Part shown: piece by piece, positions 63,761 through 64,000 of the stretch
Numbering within the stretch: position 1 is the first letter of the stretch
Layout of the letters: each line of letters starts with the position of its first letter
From: Acidobacteriota bacterium
GTDB taxonomy: Bacteria; Acidobacteriota; Vicinamibacteria; Vicinamibacterales; JAKQTR01
Direction of reading: 5' to 3'
Length of the DNA: 64,000 nt
Assembly (NCBI GenBank): GCA_029562975.1
Contig: JAKQTR010000041.1
Coordinates: forward strand, 372,001 to 436,000
Translations under genes and position numbers: made by a program
Notes under the pieces: model-generated
Databases searched by the model: none
Told to the model about the DNA's origin: nothing
What the model saw: the letters and a program-made list of their open reading frames with translations, nothing else

Positions 63761-64000
63761 CTACGCCCGGACGACGGTCCCGATCCGCTCGCCCAGGACG
63801 GCCCGCCTCATGTTGCCGGGCCGGCGCAGGTTGAAGACGATGATGGGGAGCTTGTTGTCCATGCAGAGCGAGACGGCCGTGGCGTCCATCACCTTCAGGC
63901 GTCGCTCGAGCACGTCGAGGTACGTGAGGAGCTCGAACCGCGTGGCGTCGGGGTGGGAGACCGGGTCGGCGGAGTAGATGCCGTCGACCTTCGTGGCCTT
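63761..64000 (-). CDS. pyrH: Uridylate kinase, C-terminal 79 residues
   Basis: UMP kinase, cut by the window edge. The visible part starts [22 protein letters not shown] and continues with [51 protein letters not shown], matching the PyrH C-terminus. It ends 31 nt before the frr start. Confidence 0.96.
   Translation of the reverse strand, partial: KATKVDGIYSADPVSHPDATRFELLTYLDVLERRLKVMDATAVSLCMDNKLPIIVFNLRRPGNMRRAVLGERIGTVVRA

Overview
This window is a stretch of core chromosome from a very GC-rich (by eye about 70 %), Gram-negative-type bacterium. The best guess is Acidobacteriota, class Vicinamibacteria or a close relative. That is an inference from the outer-envelope genes (LolA, secretin, TonB-like protein, lipoproteins), the NtrY/NtrX pair with its DUF4390 neighbour, groESL under CIRCE control, the MOFRL glycerate kinase, the three-gene transhydrogenase and a decayed GH106-type rhamnosidase. 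No phage, insertion sequence, CRISPR array or recognisable defence locus was seen. Most genes are packed with 1-20 nt gaps or with 4-nt stop/start overlaps (ATGA, GTGA, TGATG).

Layout. 1-8 kb: 5'-truncated rnc, an AAA ATPase read against it, purA, an ECF sigma / anti-sigma / PilZ operon, a SpoIID-like lipoprotein and gatB. 8-16 kb: ftsEX, two orphan small genes, glycerate kinase, RNase R and SelB. 16-21 kb: a tiny tatA, a YflT-like stress protein, a TonB-like protein, groES-groEL and purC. 21-32 kb: a flippase-like membrane protein, nrdR, DUF4390-ntrY-ntrX, a TPR/membrane protein, a zinc-ribbon-RDD protein, pgpA, cinA, thpR and ftsY. 32-41 kb: ffh and the ribosome/tRNA-modification block rpsP-khpA-rimM-trmD-rplS-rnhB, then a cluster of TPR, RodZ-like and HEAT-like proteins. 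41-45 kb: a murein-recycling trio nagZ-ldcA-mpl. 45-53 kb, minus strand: a minor-pilin operon (FimT/PilV/PilW/PilX-like) followed by lolA and a TPR-secretin lipoprotein. 53-61 kb: a rhodanese protein, divergent from a NarL-type two-component pair; then an unknown protein, pntAA-pntAB-pntB and an alanine-aminotransferase-like gene. 61-64 kb: a GH106 pseudogene beside tRNA-Ala(CGC), thrC, frr and the 3' part of pyrH.

Themes. (i) Translation and membrane targeting: gatB, ffh, ftsY, rpsP, rplS, rimM, trmD, frr, tRNA-Ala, selB. (ii) Envelope growth and murein turnover: ftsEX, SpoIID-like, nagZ-ldcA-mpl, lolA, pgpA, RodZ-like. (iii) Surface pili and secretin. (iv) Regulation: the ECF/anti-sigma/PilZ operon, NtrYX, a NarL-type pair and HrcA-CIRCE.

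The most informative non-coding signals are: a tandem overlapping pair of CIRCE operators under a TTGACA-N18-CATAAT promoter at groESL; three sigma70-type promoters whose -35 box TTGACAGT contains the stop codon of the upstream gene; many -10-like hexamers only 6-9 nt before a start codon, which suggests leaderless mRNAs; three hairpin terminators with the same TTTCTT tail; and a 16-bp perfect hairpin at 60.86 kb. I did not find a clearly new multi-gene system. The nearest candidates are the ECF/anti-sigma/PilZ operon and the TPR/RodZ/HEAT cluster.
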